From: Haemonchus contortus
Lineage: Eukaryota > Nematoda > Chromadorea > Rhabditida > Trichostrongylidae
Direction of reading: 5' to 3'
DNA: 64,000 bases
NCBI GenBank assembly: GCA_000469685.2
Contig: LS997566.1
Coordinates: forward strand, 41,332,420-41,396,419
The notes below the pieces were generated by a model that was given only the letters and a program-made list of their open reading frames with translations, did not search any database and was not told the origin of the DNA. Position numbers and translations under genes: made by a program. Positions 10,341-21,338 of this stretch are shown here, piece by piece (position 1 is the first letter of the stretch; every line of letters starts with the position of its first letter).

Positions 10341-11883
10341 CAAATCATACTATAAGACGCAAATGCATTCAGAACGCCACTTCGATTTTGAATTTTTATA
10401 TTATTTTTGTATTTTTTATATTATTTTTTTTTAATTTTTATATATTTTTTGGGAGTTGAATGCGAGTGCTCATCTTACGAAGGGATTGATACAAGCCAGA
10501 ACTTCATGACTTTGAGGCAAGCAGACATTAGATTACCCACTAAGTTCTGTAGTGTTTTCATCTTCGGTAAATCATACTCGGGCCTTCAAGAGAAACGATA
10601 TGGAGGAGGAAGCAAGCTGTTGAAACACAATTTCCTCTTAGTTAGTTCGATAATATCATTTACGAAACAAAGCGACTATTCAATTTCCAGAAGTTTATTG
10701 AAATGGAAACCTTATTGAGATTAACGATCGTCAAAGAAGACAACAGTTGTTTCAAACAGAGTCATCAACCAAGGGAGTAGATCCTAAAAGACTATAGATG
10801 CTTTTGACGCTCGGCTAATTCCGTTTTTGGTGTTCAGCAAGTGGAAGAAATGTTCTGAAGCAGATGAATAATGATAACTAGCAGAAATGATTCATTTCCT
10901 AATGATCCTATAGCCTATGTGTCTGCTTCACCGATAGGCTGGCGGTTACGGTCATATTCCGGTTACTTATATGTATGTACTTATTCAGCGGAATATGGCT
11001 TATCAACTCCTGCATCTTGAAAATTGATCTCTTACAAACGGAGATTATGAAAACCACCATTACAGTGAACAAAAGGATCGCTGTACTTTCAAGGTCTCAG
11101 TTGTCAACTCACGAAATCGCGTTTTCTGTCGCTTTGATGTCAGCAGCTTGTGGTCCTCCTTTCTCTGTCGTTCTGTCGCTTTGATGTCAGCAGCTTGTGA
11201 TCAAGTCTTTCGGGCAAACATAGGGCAAATAGGGCAAACATAGGTGATGACACCGAATAAAAATACTCAAAAATACTCCATGTAGAGTTTATACGTCTGG
11301 AAAATCACCATTGTTATGAAGCCTTCAACAGCCAGATACCTATGCGTCGAAGATAACAAACCGGCTTTACACTGTATTCCATACCCAACTTCTCATCGAC
11401 CGAAACGTTACTTTCCTTTACGTTTTACAGCTAGCAGTGACAAGCAAAAACAAGATTACGGTAAGACTTTGGATCTCTAGTGATATTTCGTTATCTTCGT
11501 TGCATGCATGTACAGCGGAGACGTTTGGTAGAAAGGTTTTTCGCTGGTTACTAAATGACTTGAGCGGAATTACTTTCTATCGGAAACGCAATTATTACTC
11601 AATAAGAGCTCTCGAAGAGCTCCATCATGCAACAAACTAGTAATCCTACACATTTAAGGATTTACGTGGTTGTTAGTGGTAAACACCATCGCAGTTACTA
11701 AGCCTTTTTAACTTTTTTCCTATGTTTCGGTCGCTTGTTGTTGTGTTTTCTGAACAATGCTCAGCCAGCTATACCGCCCATTTGAAGTGGAGGCTGACCT
11801 TGTACCTTTCCACATTCTAGCTGTATTCCCTTATACAGCGACCTCAGTGCTTAACTAAAAAATATTGTAGACAAGGAAATACG
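10341..11883. other. Intergenic, no gene supported
   Basis: The block includes an extreme T/A-rich run (about 10385-10450) and a duplicated phrase TGTCGCTTTGATGTCAGCAG (about 11127 and 11174). A 30-bp segment after TTTTACAG at about 11431 and before GTAAGA could be a micro-exon but is too short to call. Other open frames lack splice support. Confidence 0.4.
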
Positions 11884-12184
11884 ATGGCGTGTCTGACGGA
11901 CTTGGAACAGACCGTTACTTTTGGTATGTATCTCGTTGATATAACAATGATTACAACTTGCACCTCGACAGCCATTATCAACTACAGGAATCGTGACTGT
12001 TTTCATCCCTTCTTCTGGTTAGCTTCCTTTTCTCAATGATTTTTCAGAATGGCAATGCAATGAAAGCCTGTTCCACACTCTACAAAATAATGCGCTCATA
12101 AATCTTCCGATTTCCCATATAGACATTGAAAGCAGAATTCATGATAGTTCTGGAGTACCTAGTTCTAAACGAATAATGAAGTGA
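11884..12184 (+). CDS. Possible two-exon small protein (58 residues)
   Basis: Exon 1 is 11884-11923, starting MACLTDLEQTVTF and ending at a good donor (GTATGT). Exon 2 is 12048-12184, beginning after TTTTTCAG and reading in phase to a TGA at 12182. An acceptor-like TATTGTAG lies 12 bases before the ATG, as expected for a spliced-leader site (inference). The product has one potential N-glycosylation motif (NES), no hydrophobic segment and no recognised domain. Sequence just downstream resembles the interior of MITE-K. It lies 700 bp before the sre-like exons on the same strand but does not look like that family's N-terminus. A chance pairing of splice sites cannot be excluded. Confidence 0.35.
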
Positions 12185-12867
12185 TAGTTCAGAATAGTGC
12201 AAAATGATGAAAGAACCTCAAAAATAGGAGTATTTAGAAAATTGTAAGACTTCAGAACAGTCTAAAATTAAGGTTGGACGCGAACGTGACGACAAAAGTT
12301 CCATGGAAGGGGTACTTTTAGGAGCAGTCAAATCTTAGTGTCTTTCAGTATAGGAGGCTACAGTAAGCCAAAAATGTCCAAAATTGCTGGTGATCTTGGC
12401 ATAAGTGGTTTTATTCTACGCTATTCCCTTATTTGATGCTCTTTTTTCCACAATAAATATCCAAAGCAGTATCAGGAGGTGCGGTACTTGTTTCGTAGGG
12501 GATGGTAACTCTCAACTCTAGTGATTGAGTCTTTAGAATCTCCTTACTATGGCAGCGGAAAAAAAAAGAGAGAATGGCTGTGGCTTCGGTCTTTTTATTC
12601 ATAAAGGTTATAGAAATCTATCAAGGAAGCGCTCACTGTATTAAAGGTTTACACAATTGAGAAGATAAAAATCTTTTCTCTTACAACGGCTGGCTACTTG
12701 AAGTCATAGTTTTCGAAGAATACCTAAACAAACACCTCTGACTCTCTGAAGAGCAGTGGGATTCTCGAACTCATGTAATACCTGGTCAATGCAAAAAAAA
12801 TTCATCATTCAGGTAGTATAACTGTTTGAAAACAAATTTTCAGGGATTTCTGATTGAATCGCTCTAG

Positions 12868-13190
12868 ATTGCTTACATTACTTCGTTACAGCACACTCCT
12901 CTCACTGTTTCTGCTCAGTTACGCATTAAGCGACCTATTTGAAATAGCATATTTTATTGGCCGACGGTACAATGCCAACATACTTCTTCTAGACGATATC
13001 AGCGGTGATTTTTTACTCAACTACAAAATCTTAACGTTTTCATAGATCGTTCTTTTCAGAGTTCTTTTATTTTTATGCATCTCCTTGTGCTATTCTGTTG
13101 TTGATTGAGCGTTTTGTGGCATCCTGGTTCTCAATGCAATACGAAAAAGCTCGACCTTGGAAAATATTCTGGATTGCTCAGCCTATTTGC
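12868..13190 (+). pseudogene. sre-like serpentine chemoreceptor, two exons (partial)
   Basis: Exon A (about 12868-13004) encodes a hydrophobic helix with LLSLFLLSYALSDLFEIAYF and ends in phase 1 at GTGATT. Exon B (13060-13190) follows TTCTTTTCAG in matching phase and encodes ASPCAILLLIERFVASWF, then QYEKARPWKIFWIAQPIC, and ends at GTGAGT. The helix followed by ER..A and a nearby YE is the pattern of the third membrane helix and second loop of sre-class receptors (family knowledge, no alignment run). The stronger acceptor at 12843 would bring a TGA (12851-12853) into frame, so exon A either uses a weak acceptor at 12867 or is broken. No N-terminal exons are convincing. The next expected exons are displaced or lost behind the repeats at 13286-15660; an open stretch at about 15690-15840 with KLPFVLVISKFTLIVLVAY could be a later helix. 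Confidence 0.5.
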
Positions 13191-13285
13191 GTGAGTTCAA
13201 CCATTTCCATGACGCATCAATATCGTGGACGCAGTCAGAGAGCTGTTGTACCCACCTTCCTCGACGAGCTATCGAATTTTGGAAG

Positions 13286-15660
13286 ACTGATACCTAATTA
13301 CCCTACCAGGGAAGGGTTTCAACTTCCCATGGAACTTCGAATAGAGACCTAGGTATATCGATCGTGCTTTCAAAGTTATCAAGAAGTATGGAAATTAAAA
13401 CTGCAAAATGAGTCTACCAAAAAAGTTGTGAGAGCTCAAAGTCTGCATGCTTAAGCATGGAGAGATAGTGCCAGTTGATAAGCCCAGCTGCTCGCAATGG
13501 CTACAAGGGTCCCGTGGCGCAGTGGCAGTACTCTACCTCTCCAGGTGAGCGATGAGGGTTTGTTTCCCGCTGTCGCTTTTGCAAAACATGCTTTCCAAAT
13601 GAAAGCTTCTAAATCGTTTTTTCTTACTAATTTGAGTTAATGCTTTGATTCGGCAATCATTGATCACCTATTCATCACCTATCACCGCACTTATTTGAAA
13701 TTTGTTGAGGTGGAGGGGGAAAAACAAATCACGGAAGACAGATATGCGTGAAAACTGAGTATTGATGAAACAATCCAAGAAATAAGTGAAGCAGATACGT
13801 TGTTCACAAAATGCTAACCTCAGTTATACATGCGGTCTCTCTACAACCATCACCAACTACACGTTTTCTCTACCCATTTTTTGGGTTGTTTCATCGATGT
13901 TGACTTTTCTCGCGCGTCCAAACTTATTTCACTTTGGGTGTGGGTATGTATGTTTCGATGTTGAAAATGAAAGAGCGTTACAAAAATGACGCGGAGAAGT
14001 TTTAATAAGTGCGGTGATAGGTGACAGATAAGTGATTCAAATGATAACCGAAACAAAGCGCTAGCCTAAATTAGTAAGAAAAACGTTTTTGGAGCTTTTA
14101 TTCGGATGAAAGCACGTCTTGCAAAGGCAAAATCGACGGAAGCAAACCCCCGTGGCACATCTGAAGAGGGAGAGCACTGCCAATACGCCACGGAGACCCT
14201 GAGAAGTATGGTACGGCACATTTGTAAGCGTAACTTCAAAGATAGAGACCAGAGAGACAAATCAATTCTATTGAGGGATAGAGTAGAAGCACAAGATCAC
14301 TTAGGACAGCAGCTGCTCAAAGTTCGATCCTTTTGCTCTTACACGGGCCTTCAGACTCTCGATGACTGAAACAACCGCGCGCCGCAGGTAGTTGACGTCT
14401 ATATCGTCCCACGCCTTCTGAAGCGCCAACTTCAAAGCGTCCGACATGCGGTTGGAGCTTCCTGCGATTTTGCTCTCCAAGTACCCCATACAGAGAAATA
14501 CATTGAATTGAGATCTGGCAGAGAGGAAGGCCACATAACTTCACCTCAGTAACCGGGAAAGTGCGCGTCCAGTACGGCTTTTGACGACTTCGAGGCATGA
14601 GAAGGGGCCCAATCTTGCTGAAGGAAGAACGATCGGTTACGAAGTGTTCAGTGACCCAGGGTAGCAGAGTGTCCATTAAAATTACCTTTTGGTGGACCTC
14701 GGAGTTGATTTTCACATTTCTGTCGATGAAGACCAAAGGTGTTTTGCTTTCTGATGTCACCTCGGCCCAGACCATAACACTTTTGAAAGATAGCCTGCTG
14801 TGCACAAGACAACGTTTAGGGGACCTGCAGTCAGCTTTTGATAACAACTACATCTGGTTTTGACGGTTCGGATAGTGTTCTACGGTGAAAATTTTCTCAT
14901 CAGTCCAGATCACGTCAGAGATGCGGCGCGCCCTAAACTCTCAAAAAAGTTTTTTGCATTTTATCAGTCGACTTTGCTTGGACAACTCTGAAAGAAACTT
15001 TCCTCAACAGAGTCAGTAACTGTTTTTAGGTCGCGTTTCACAATTTTCTGGACGGTTTGACAGCTGATGTTGAAGTCAAGAGCAATCCGATTCATGCTGA
15101 CTCCATCGTTGCGGGTGATCCTCTTCCTGATGGTGTCACGAATCCTCGATGTCTTCATTGTTCTCGGTCGTCCCCTTTTTGGCATCTCAGAGGCTCGTCC
15201 TCGATTCCTGATAGCAGCGGCAACATTCCGTACGGTTAAAGAGGGAACACCGGGTCTTTTCGCAATGTCGCAGCTCCTGAAACGTTCTCTTCAGCAGCTT
15301 CTCGATAGTGAGTCGTTGCGCAGAAACTTTCATAGTTATTGTTCGGAGGAACGGTCAGTTTAATGACATAGATGGATTCTTGTACAGATCCCAAGCTTTC
15401 TAAAACTAAAAAATCCGAAAGATTTTGGAGAAACCCATTGACAGGGTACCAGCAAGCGCCAAACGGCGCGTCCCACACTTCTCAGCCACCCTGTATGCTT
15501 CCATGCTTGAGCATGCAGATTTTGAGCGCTCACAACTTTTTTGGGAGACTCAATTACTCAGTTTTAATTTTCATATTACTTAATAACTTTCCGAGCCCTA
15601 TCGATACCCCTAGGTCTCTATTCAAAGTTCCATGGGAAGTTGAAAGCCCTCCCTGGTTAG
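13286..15660. repeat. Inverted repeat of SINE-B arms, right arm split by a transposon
   Basis: The left arm (about 13286-13715, +) matches, on the opposite strand, 15660-15496 continued at about 14190-13995. Shared text includes CATGGAACTT, AATAGAGACCTAGG, AAAAAGTTGTGAG, TGGCGCAGTGG-like text and ATCACCGCACTTATT. The arms are about 430 bp with a unique spacer of about 280 bp. The DD37D element at 14203-15493 lies inside the right arm. About 40 bp of SINE-B is missing at its left junction, so a deletion took part of the arm and the transposon end. Confidence 0.7.
14203..15493 (-). mobile_element. DD37D (maT-like) Tc1/mariner element, decayed copy 1
   Basis: This is homologous over its length to the copy at 56264-57565 but inverted. 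The transposase side ends in CAGCCACCCTG at 15493 next to a TA; the other end is eroded and merges into SINE-B near 14203. On the minus strand a frame starts MPKRGRPRTMKTSRIRDTI and includes VSMNRIALDFNISCQTVQ, a helix-turn-helix with a GRPRT hook just before it. The catalytic half survives only in broken frames (14317-14847). It cannot make an intact transposase. Confidence 0.8.
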
Positions 15661-16132
15661 ACGATTATGGGCTTTGCATAGGTTTTTGAAAAATAGCGTG
15701 TGGCTGACCACTGTCAGCGCTGCAAATGCAAAACATGGAAAATTGCCTTTTGTATTAGTAATCTCGAAGTTTACATTAATCGTTTTAGTTGCTTATATCG
15801 TATGCAGTAATCTATTCAGCAAAGTTGACAATATATTCGGAAGATGATATTCAAACCGCCATACTATTGGTAATACAAGTTCTCATAGCAGTGGTGAGTG
15901 TATATATGTACAAAATGTTCTTTACTCACTAAAATGCTCAAACCTGCAAAAGGTTGTGCTCTGTAAGTACCTACCCTTGGGACGGCTACGAAGTGCTCGA
16001 GGCATACGACTCATCTGGAAGGACAATATAATACTATTGAGTTGTATGTGGGATAGCCATTGCAATTCATTGTACATCTCGCAATTAATCGGTGATGTGA
16101 ATGCATGGGTTTTGGTTTCATTAAAGGCACAG
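15661..16132. other. Short unique stretch, possible displaced receptor exon
   Basis: About 15690-15840 is open on the plus strand and encodes a hydrophobic run (LVISKFTLIVLVAYIV). It would suit a later helix of the sre-like receptor interrupted upstream, but no convincing acceptor and donor pair defines it. Confidence 0.25.
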
Positions 16133-16574
16133 TTGACCATGACTTCAACTAATCTCGTTTCACACGAACAGTGAAAGTAATTATCCTGGGTGAAAGTGGG
16201 CAAGTGAAAACGCGAAAATTGTCGTTTCTTGAAAAATGTGAGGCATTGAAAAGCAGTGAAACTAGGGGTCGGACGAGAATTCGACGACAAAAGTTGCATG
16301 GAAGGAGAATTTGGACGAGCTGTCAAAGTGTGTGTGCCATTGGCTACAGTAAGCTGCCTGCGTGTAAAGTGTGCATGCCGGTGCGAGTAGTGCAACCAGT
16401 CTGCACAGCCTCTACATCACCGCGAGAACTCGTCTGCTAGGGTGTGTACTTCGGCTGAGCCGGTTTTGGGGGCTTCAGCGCGCCCTATCTGGCCCATCCA
16501 ATGGGCCACTATTGGGGATCACAGGTTCATCCACGAAAAATCTCAGGATTCATTTCCATCGATAACTGTACCTT
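16133..16574. mobile_element. MITE-K copy
   Basis: The left end is AAAGGCACAGTTGACCAT and the right end ATAACTGTACCTT is its degenerate complement. GACGACAAAAGTTGCATGGA and GGACGAGCTGTCAAA in the interior are shared with other members. Open frames of 60-157 codons that cross it are not genes. Confidence 0.6.
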
Positions 16575-17408
16575 CAATGAATGGGGCTGACACACTGCAT
16601 ATAGAGGCCTTCAAATCGTTGCTGAACTGATTTAGAGACATGGGACGGTGTCAGAGCACATACCGGTGTTTACTGAATAGCCTGTAATACTATAACAATA
16701 GGGGATCTTCTCTCATAAAATCTCGTTCAAAAAAGTATTTGTATCGTTTGAGTTGTTTTTGTTAACAAAAAATGAGAGGATGTTACTCTGGTGAATTGTT
16801 ATGAACAGAAAGGGAAATGAGTTTCACGTTATCCTTGTTTCTAAGCAACAGCCTATTATGAATTAGAGAACGTGTGTAGAACAAATAATATCGAAATTAT
16901 ATAGAGGACAAACTCATCAGAGATCTCAGTCAAAATAAATACTTCCCTTTTAAATAGGTACTTTTTTCAAATATTTCTCGAATATCCTTTTGTTTCCAGA
17001 TAGCGATACTTTTACTAATTTATAATAGATGGCGTACGAAGAATTCACTTGGAGTCGGTACGAATCTTAGCACACGATACCAACTTGCTGAGAACATTCG
17101 TGTGTTGAAATTATAGTTCCGGTATGTTTGAATGAATACATTTTTGAGTTTTGAGAAAACATATGCGTATTAATATGGATTTTAGTATCAAATAATTATC
17201 GACCCCTTTACTTTGACTTTTTGATTCCAAACACTTGCAATTCAGGTTATATTTTTTGATTTATCACTAACAATATGCGATATAGTAAGCCGAGTTATGC
17301 ACACAATCGCACAAGAAATGAAATGCACTAGTCACGTATTTGACATACTTTATGTCACTTTCAAATTTGTAAGTTTATCTTGATTGTATAAAAGTATTGA
17401 ATTACTTC
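16575..17408. other. AT-rich spacer, nothing recognised
   Basis: No exon with splice support, no RNA gene and no transposon end could be recognised between the two MITE-K elements. Confidence 0.4.
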
Positions 17409-18000
17409 AAAGGCACCGTTCTCGATGGAAGTGTCTTCTGAAATAGGGCATAATAAGGGCCGCAAAGGTGTAGACGACGTAAGATCTTAAACGGACGACT
17501 TCTCCCGGCCTTGTAGAGGCACACGGTGCATGCAAGCAACTTACTGTAGCCAGCTGTACGCAATGGCACACATTTTTACAGCTCGCCCAAATACCACGAG
17601 GGACGGTCAAGTCGTGCGTCCGAGGACGCGCGCGACAAATTGCGCGGTGAAGTTCGTGACGATTTGAGCGACTCTGACGCCAATTTTCGGGGCACGAACT
17701 CGAAGTAGACTAGTTTAGCAGGGTCAGATTATCCTCCAAATCTACTCTGCTTCAAATTTGGGCCCCAATGATAGGCGCTGAAGTCGTTCAAATCGTTACG
17801 AACTTCGCCGCGCATTTTGCCGCGCGCATCCTCGGACGCACGACCTGACACATACCCAAATAGCAATTCCATGCAACTTTTGTCGCCACACTCTCTTATA
17901 ACTCCCATTCTAATTAGTTTTTTCAGGCTAAGGTTTCTCTGAATATGCCAGTTCCGTTTCGTTAGCCCAAAATAACCTTTGATCAAGAGCGGGATATGTG
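17409..18000. mobile_element. MITE-K relative, right end unclear
   Basis: AAAGGCACCGTTCTCGATGG marks the left end. Inside, CATGCAACTTTTGTCG (about 17870) and CAGCTCGCCCAAAT (about 17579) are complements of interior text in the copy at 16133. The right boundary near 18000 is a guess. Confidence 0.45.
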
Positions 18001-18522
18001 ATGAAACCTGTGTACTGGATGTAAGCTCTGAACCGCCCGGCTGTTGACATACATAAAACCCAAGTTCCCGCGATCACAGGCATGCACACGGCAGTGGGCT
18101 TATGGCAATTACCGTAATCATTTATTGCGGATTAAATTCTGACCCTTTCATTGCGAGCAGGCATAGGGTGAATGCGACAAGTTTGGTATGCCGTTGAGAT
18201 ATAAGATCCATTATTTTTAAAATGGTCTACTATCCGATGTGAAACTTGATACAACTGGAAATTAGTGTTGAATTAGAGTGATGTAAAACAACGGTCGAAG
18301 TCATTTTTTTGACGGTAAATAATGATTGCCAAATTTCAGCTCAGCTTTCTTTTTCAACTGTGTATTCCCCTTTCTGTCCTGTTCTTCCATCCTGTGTTCC
18401 AGAAGTTCACGAAAATTTGTAGCTTATGCCAGAGCAACTCACGCGGTAGCAACGGGTAAGAGCCATTTTTGTTTATCTCATTTGCTACCTAATCGTCAAA
18501 TTGTTTACATCATTGAATATTA
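18001..18522. other. Spacer, nothing recognised
   Basis: A 65-codon plus-strand frame (18326-18523) has no motif and no paralogue in the window. TTTCAGCTCAGCT at about 18336 echoes acceptor-like text in both duplication units (about 325 and 20416), possibly a low-copy repeat. Confidence 0.3.
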
Positions 18523-19438
18523 GAGTGTCCGAAAAGTTTTGAGAAAATTTTGCCTCACAACTTCAAAAGCATTTTGCTTGTGGACGCGCTAAAGAGGGAC
18601 TATAGGTTTGATTGCAGGAGAGGGGCATTGGTGAGAGATCAATACTTTAGCTGATCGTTAACTGATGTGTTTGTTCGAAGTAAGTAATCGTCGATCGAAC
18701 GATGTGCCATCGATAAGACTACCGGAGTCTTCTGCTTCACGATTACGAAACTGATCAGTTCGGCACTCAGGCTTGGAATGAGATATGGTAACTGATTGGT
18801 AGCAGTGACTCTCACTTATCACTCACAATGGAATAATCACTTCCTCTAGAAGAGATTTGCTTGGACGAACTTTGACAAAGCGATTGTCCGCTGTCCTCAA
18901 ATACCGACACTATTCTGGCCTCCGGTTAGAGCAAACCTAATCAGCTCTCCAGAAATGGAGAAAACGATCTCTACTCCCCAATCTATCATCCAAGGAAATT
19001 CTAGGCAAAAGTCACTTCCAAAGCAAGACTCTTTGCAAACATTTCACTGGTTTCATTGGTAATGCTCGACCACCCCACGCGAGGACGTTGATGGATGTGC
19101 TTGAAAGACTTGGTGTGACCTGTCTTCCTCGCTCTCCTCACAAAATTCTCAACCCGTATGATTGCAGAACATACAGAAGCCCATAGCTTTGCTCTACAAA
19201 GTAAAAATCAACCAACTCTCGCGAAGTCAAGTAGTGGTAGATGAATGAATTGCGTCACACCTCTTATTGGACGAATGACAGCAATGCCCTCTCTGGTTGA
19301 TGGAGAGACAGGCTACCCGGAGAGTTATCAAGATAGAGGCTAAGAAGGGCCTCTATCTTGATAACTGATCTAAGTTACTGCTTGGATATCTTGCGTTGAA
19401 GAAACTGACTGATTATGCTCGGAGCTTTTCGGACACCC
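18523..19438 (+). mobile_element. Decayed Tc1/mariner element with GTGTCCGAAAAG ends
   Basis: Inverted ends GAGTGTCCGAAAAG (18523) and CTTTTCGGACACCC (ending 19438) are each flanked by TA. Plus-strand remnants of the catalytic domain are clear at about 19056-19170: NARPPHARTLMDVLERLGV, then CLPRSPHK and LNPYD. The usual aspartate before NARP is a glycine and two extra residues disturb the proline-rich stretch, so it is inactive. At about 0.9 kb it is shorter than a full element and has lost part of its N-terminal half. Confidence 0.8.
19323..19366. repeat. Perfect 18-bp stem hairpin inside the decayed element
   Basis: AGTTATCAAGATAGAGGC and its exact complement flank an 8-base loop. Perfect pairing stands out against the decayed transposon around it. 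Confidence 0.8.
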
Positions 19439-20094
19439 TAATATTCTGTTCATATGATTATTCAATGAAACATTCAGAGTAGTGATTCGAAACGTTCTCG
19501 GTACAGTCATCAATGAAGACCATACAGCAGACAAGTGTTTTGTAACCTTACAGAAAAGATGGGAAAAAACGTGAAGGCTACAATGATCCAGGAATTTCAG
19601 TTATATAGTAATCCTGAGCTGTGATAGACTGTGTAAAGGTTGGATTTTCGCTGTTTGTCTGATTGGAGGAATGATGGAAGGAATGGGTTTCCGTTCTTTG
19701 GTAATGTTGTTCTGTTTTGTGGTAAGATGACACCGCACCACATTCAAACTTCTCACGTGCATTTGAAGAGTATGCTATATTCGTTGTGAGAACACCATGC
19801 ATATTTACGTGTATATTAATTGATACATATGTCATAGCGACATGCCCGACCATGAAATGAAACAGACAGAAGACAACACAATCCCGGACAACGAAAGAGA
19901 GCAAAATGAAAGAAAACTTGAAAACAAAAGAAGCATAAAGATCGCACTCAGAAGTGAACATTGGATAGTACTAGGATAAACAAATAGGGGCAGTAGGGAA
20001 AAGTAGGCACTAGGGGAAGCTTAATAATGTATAATGTAGTGTATGTATAATAAAGTACATGATAGTGTAGTCTGCATATTTGGGCTCTAACATG
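19439..20094. other. Spacer, nothing recognised
   Basis: A 127-codon minus-strand frame (19578-19961) starts with a hydrophobic stretch and then becomes low in structure (many S, T, N and H). It has no splice support or family resemblance and is treated as chance. Confidence 0.35.
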
Positions 20095-21338
20095 AAAACG
20101 TCTGTTGGAAAATGAAGATCAATCTGATTCCAATATTGGTTTGGAAGGGTTCGTGTTTAGTTATTTTATTTCACTGGACGTCGCTCTGTACAATGGCGAC
20201 CATAGAGCAACTTTTGCTGACCCCTTTTGTGAGCTTGTCTTTCCTGAGATCTGATAAACTTTTTGTCACGTAGAGCTTTTCTACAAGAGCAGCTACACCA
20301 ACCCGTTTCCTTCTAACTGATCAATTCACTGAAAATAATTCAAAACCTGATGAATGGCAAAAACCTATTATAGCTTAAACGCTTTGAAGGATCTGAACTT
20401 TCATGTTTTCAACTTTTCAGCTCAGCTCTCCTTACTCAAGGTGATTAATTCTCCCCTGTACTCCACAATGATTTCACTTATGTATTTGACATTTTCAAAT
20501 CAAATCCAATTAATAAGCTTCAATGAACCGTGTTGTGAAGTCCAGCCGTCGTCGTCATAGACTAATTTGAAGAACGAGTAATGATTCAGACATCTTACAG
20601 GAAACGGTTATGATTTCTCATAGCTGGTTTTGAAGCCTCTTGAGTTTTGCTTCAAGCAGCACGGAGCGAAATGCAGAATCGATTTACCCAACATTATGCT
20701 AGATGAAAAGTCATTACTCTCTATGAACACATAATATAACATCCATTGACGGTAACCTCATTTCTAACCTCCAAACGCCAGTTCTACATAGTGTTCAGGT
20801 GCCGGGCTCTGGAATCGCGATGCTTCCTTCCCCTTCTTCCTCTTTAACTGGAGCTTCCTGGCAAATGCTTAACACCGACAGCAGCCTGAGATCACACTCG
20901 ATCAACTGAGTGAAAATGTAACGCTCGCCTCAACGCCCGCGGACTGCAGCAAAGTTTCTTACAAACTGATAAGCACTTGGTTTCCATCCTTCCATGTGAA
21001 CCAGAATTTAACTGGGGTTGAAATCGGATGCCATGTCGCGAGGTGAGACAAATAAAAATAAAAAGAACATAAAATTGGAAATAAGAATAAAACCGAGGAC
21101 AACGCCATACATGTGGACATGCGTGGTCGACCAAAGTTGTTCACTGTCGATGATTAACTTTTTCGCTGGCTGGTGAAGAGATAAAAACAGATGGAAGCAT
21201 ACTGCACTGATGCTGTGATGGAGCTCAATGCCTACCGCACCTTAACTCAAAGTGAATGAAATCAAAACAAACTCATGATTATCACTGATAGCGTAGTAGA
21301 TCGTGGTATGGATCATTCTTAGTTTTTACTAGTGAAGT

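Noticed and set aside
14317..14847. 176-codon minus-strand frame as a gene
   Set aside because: It is an out-of-register piece of the decayed DD37D transposase, shown by comparison with the copy at 56264-57565.
15922..16395. 157-codon minus-strand frame
   Set aside because: It overlaps the left end of a MITE-K and has no motif; treated as chance.
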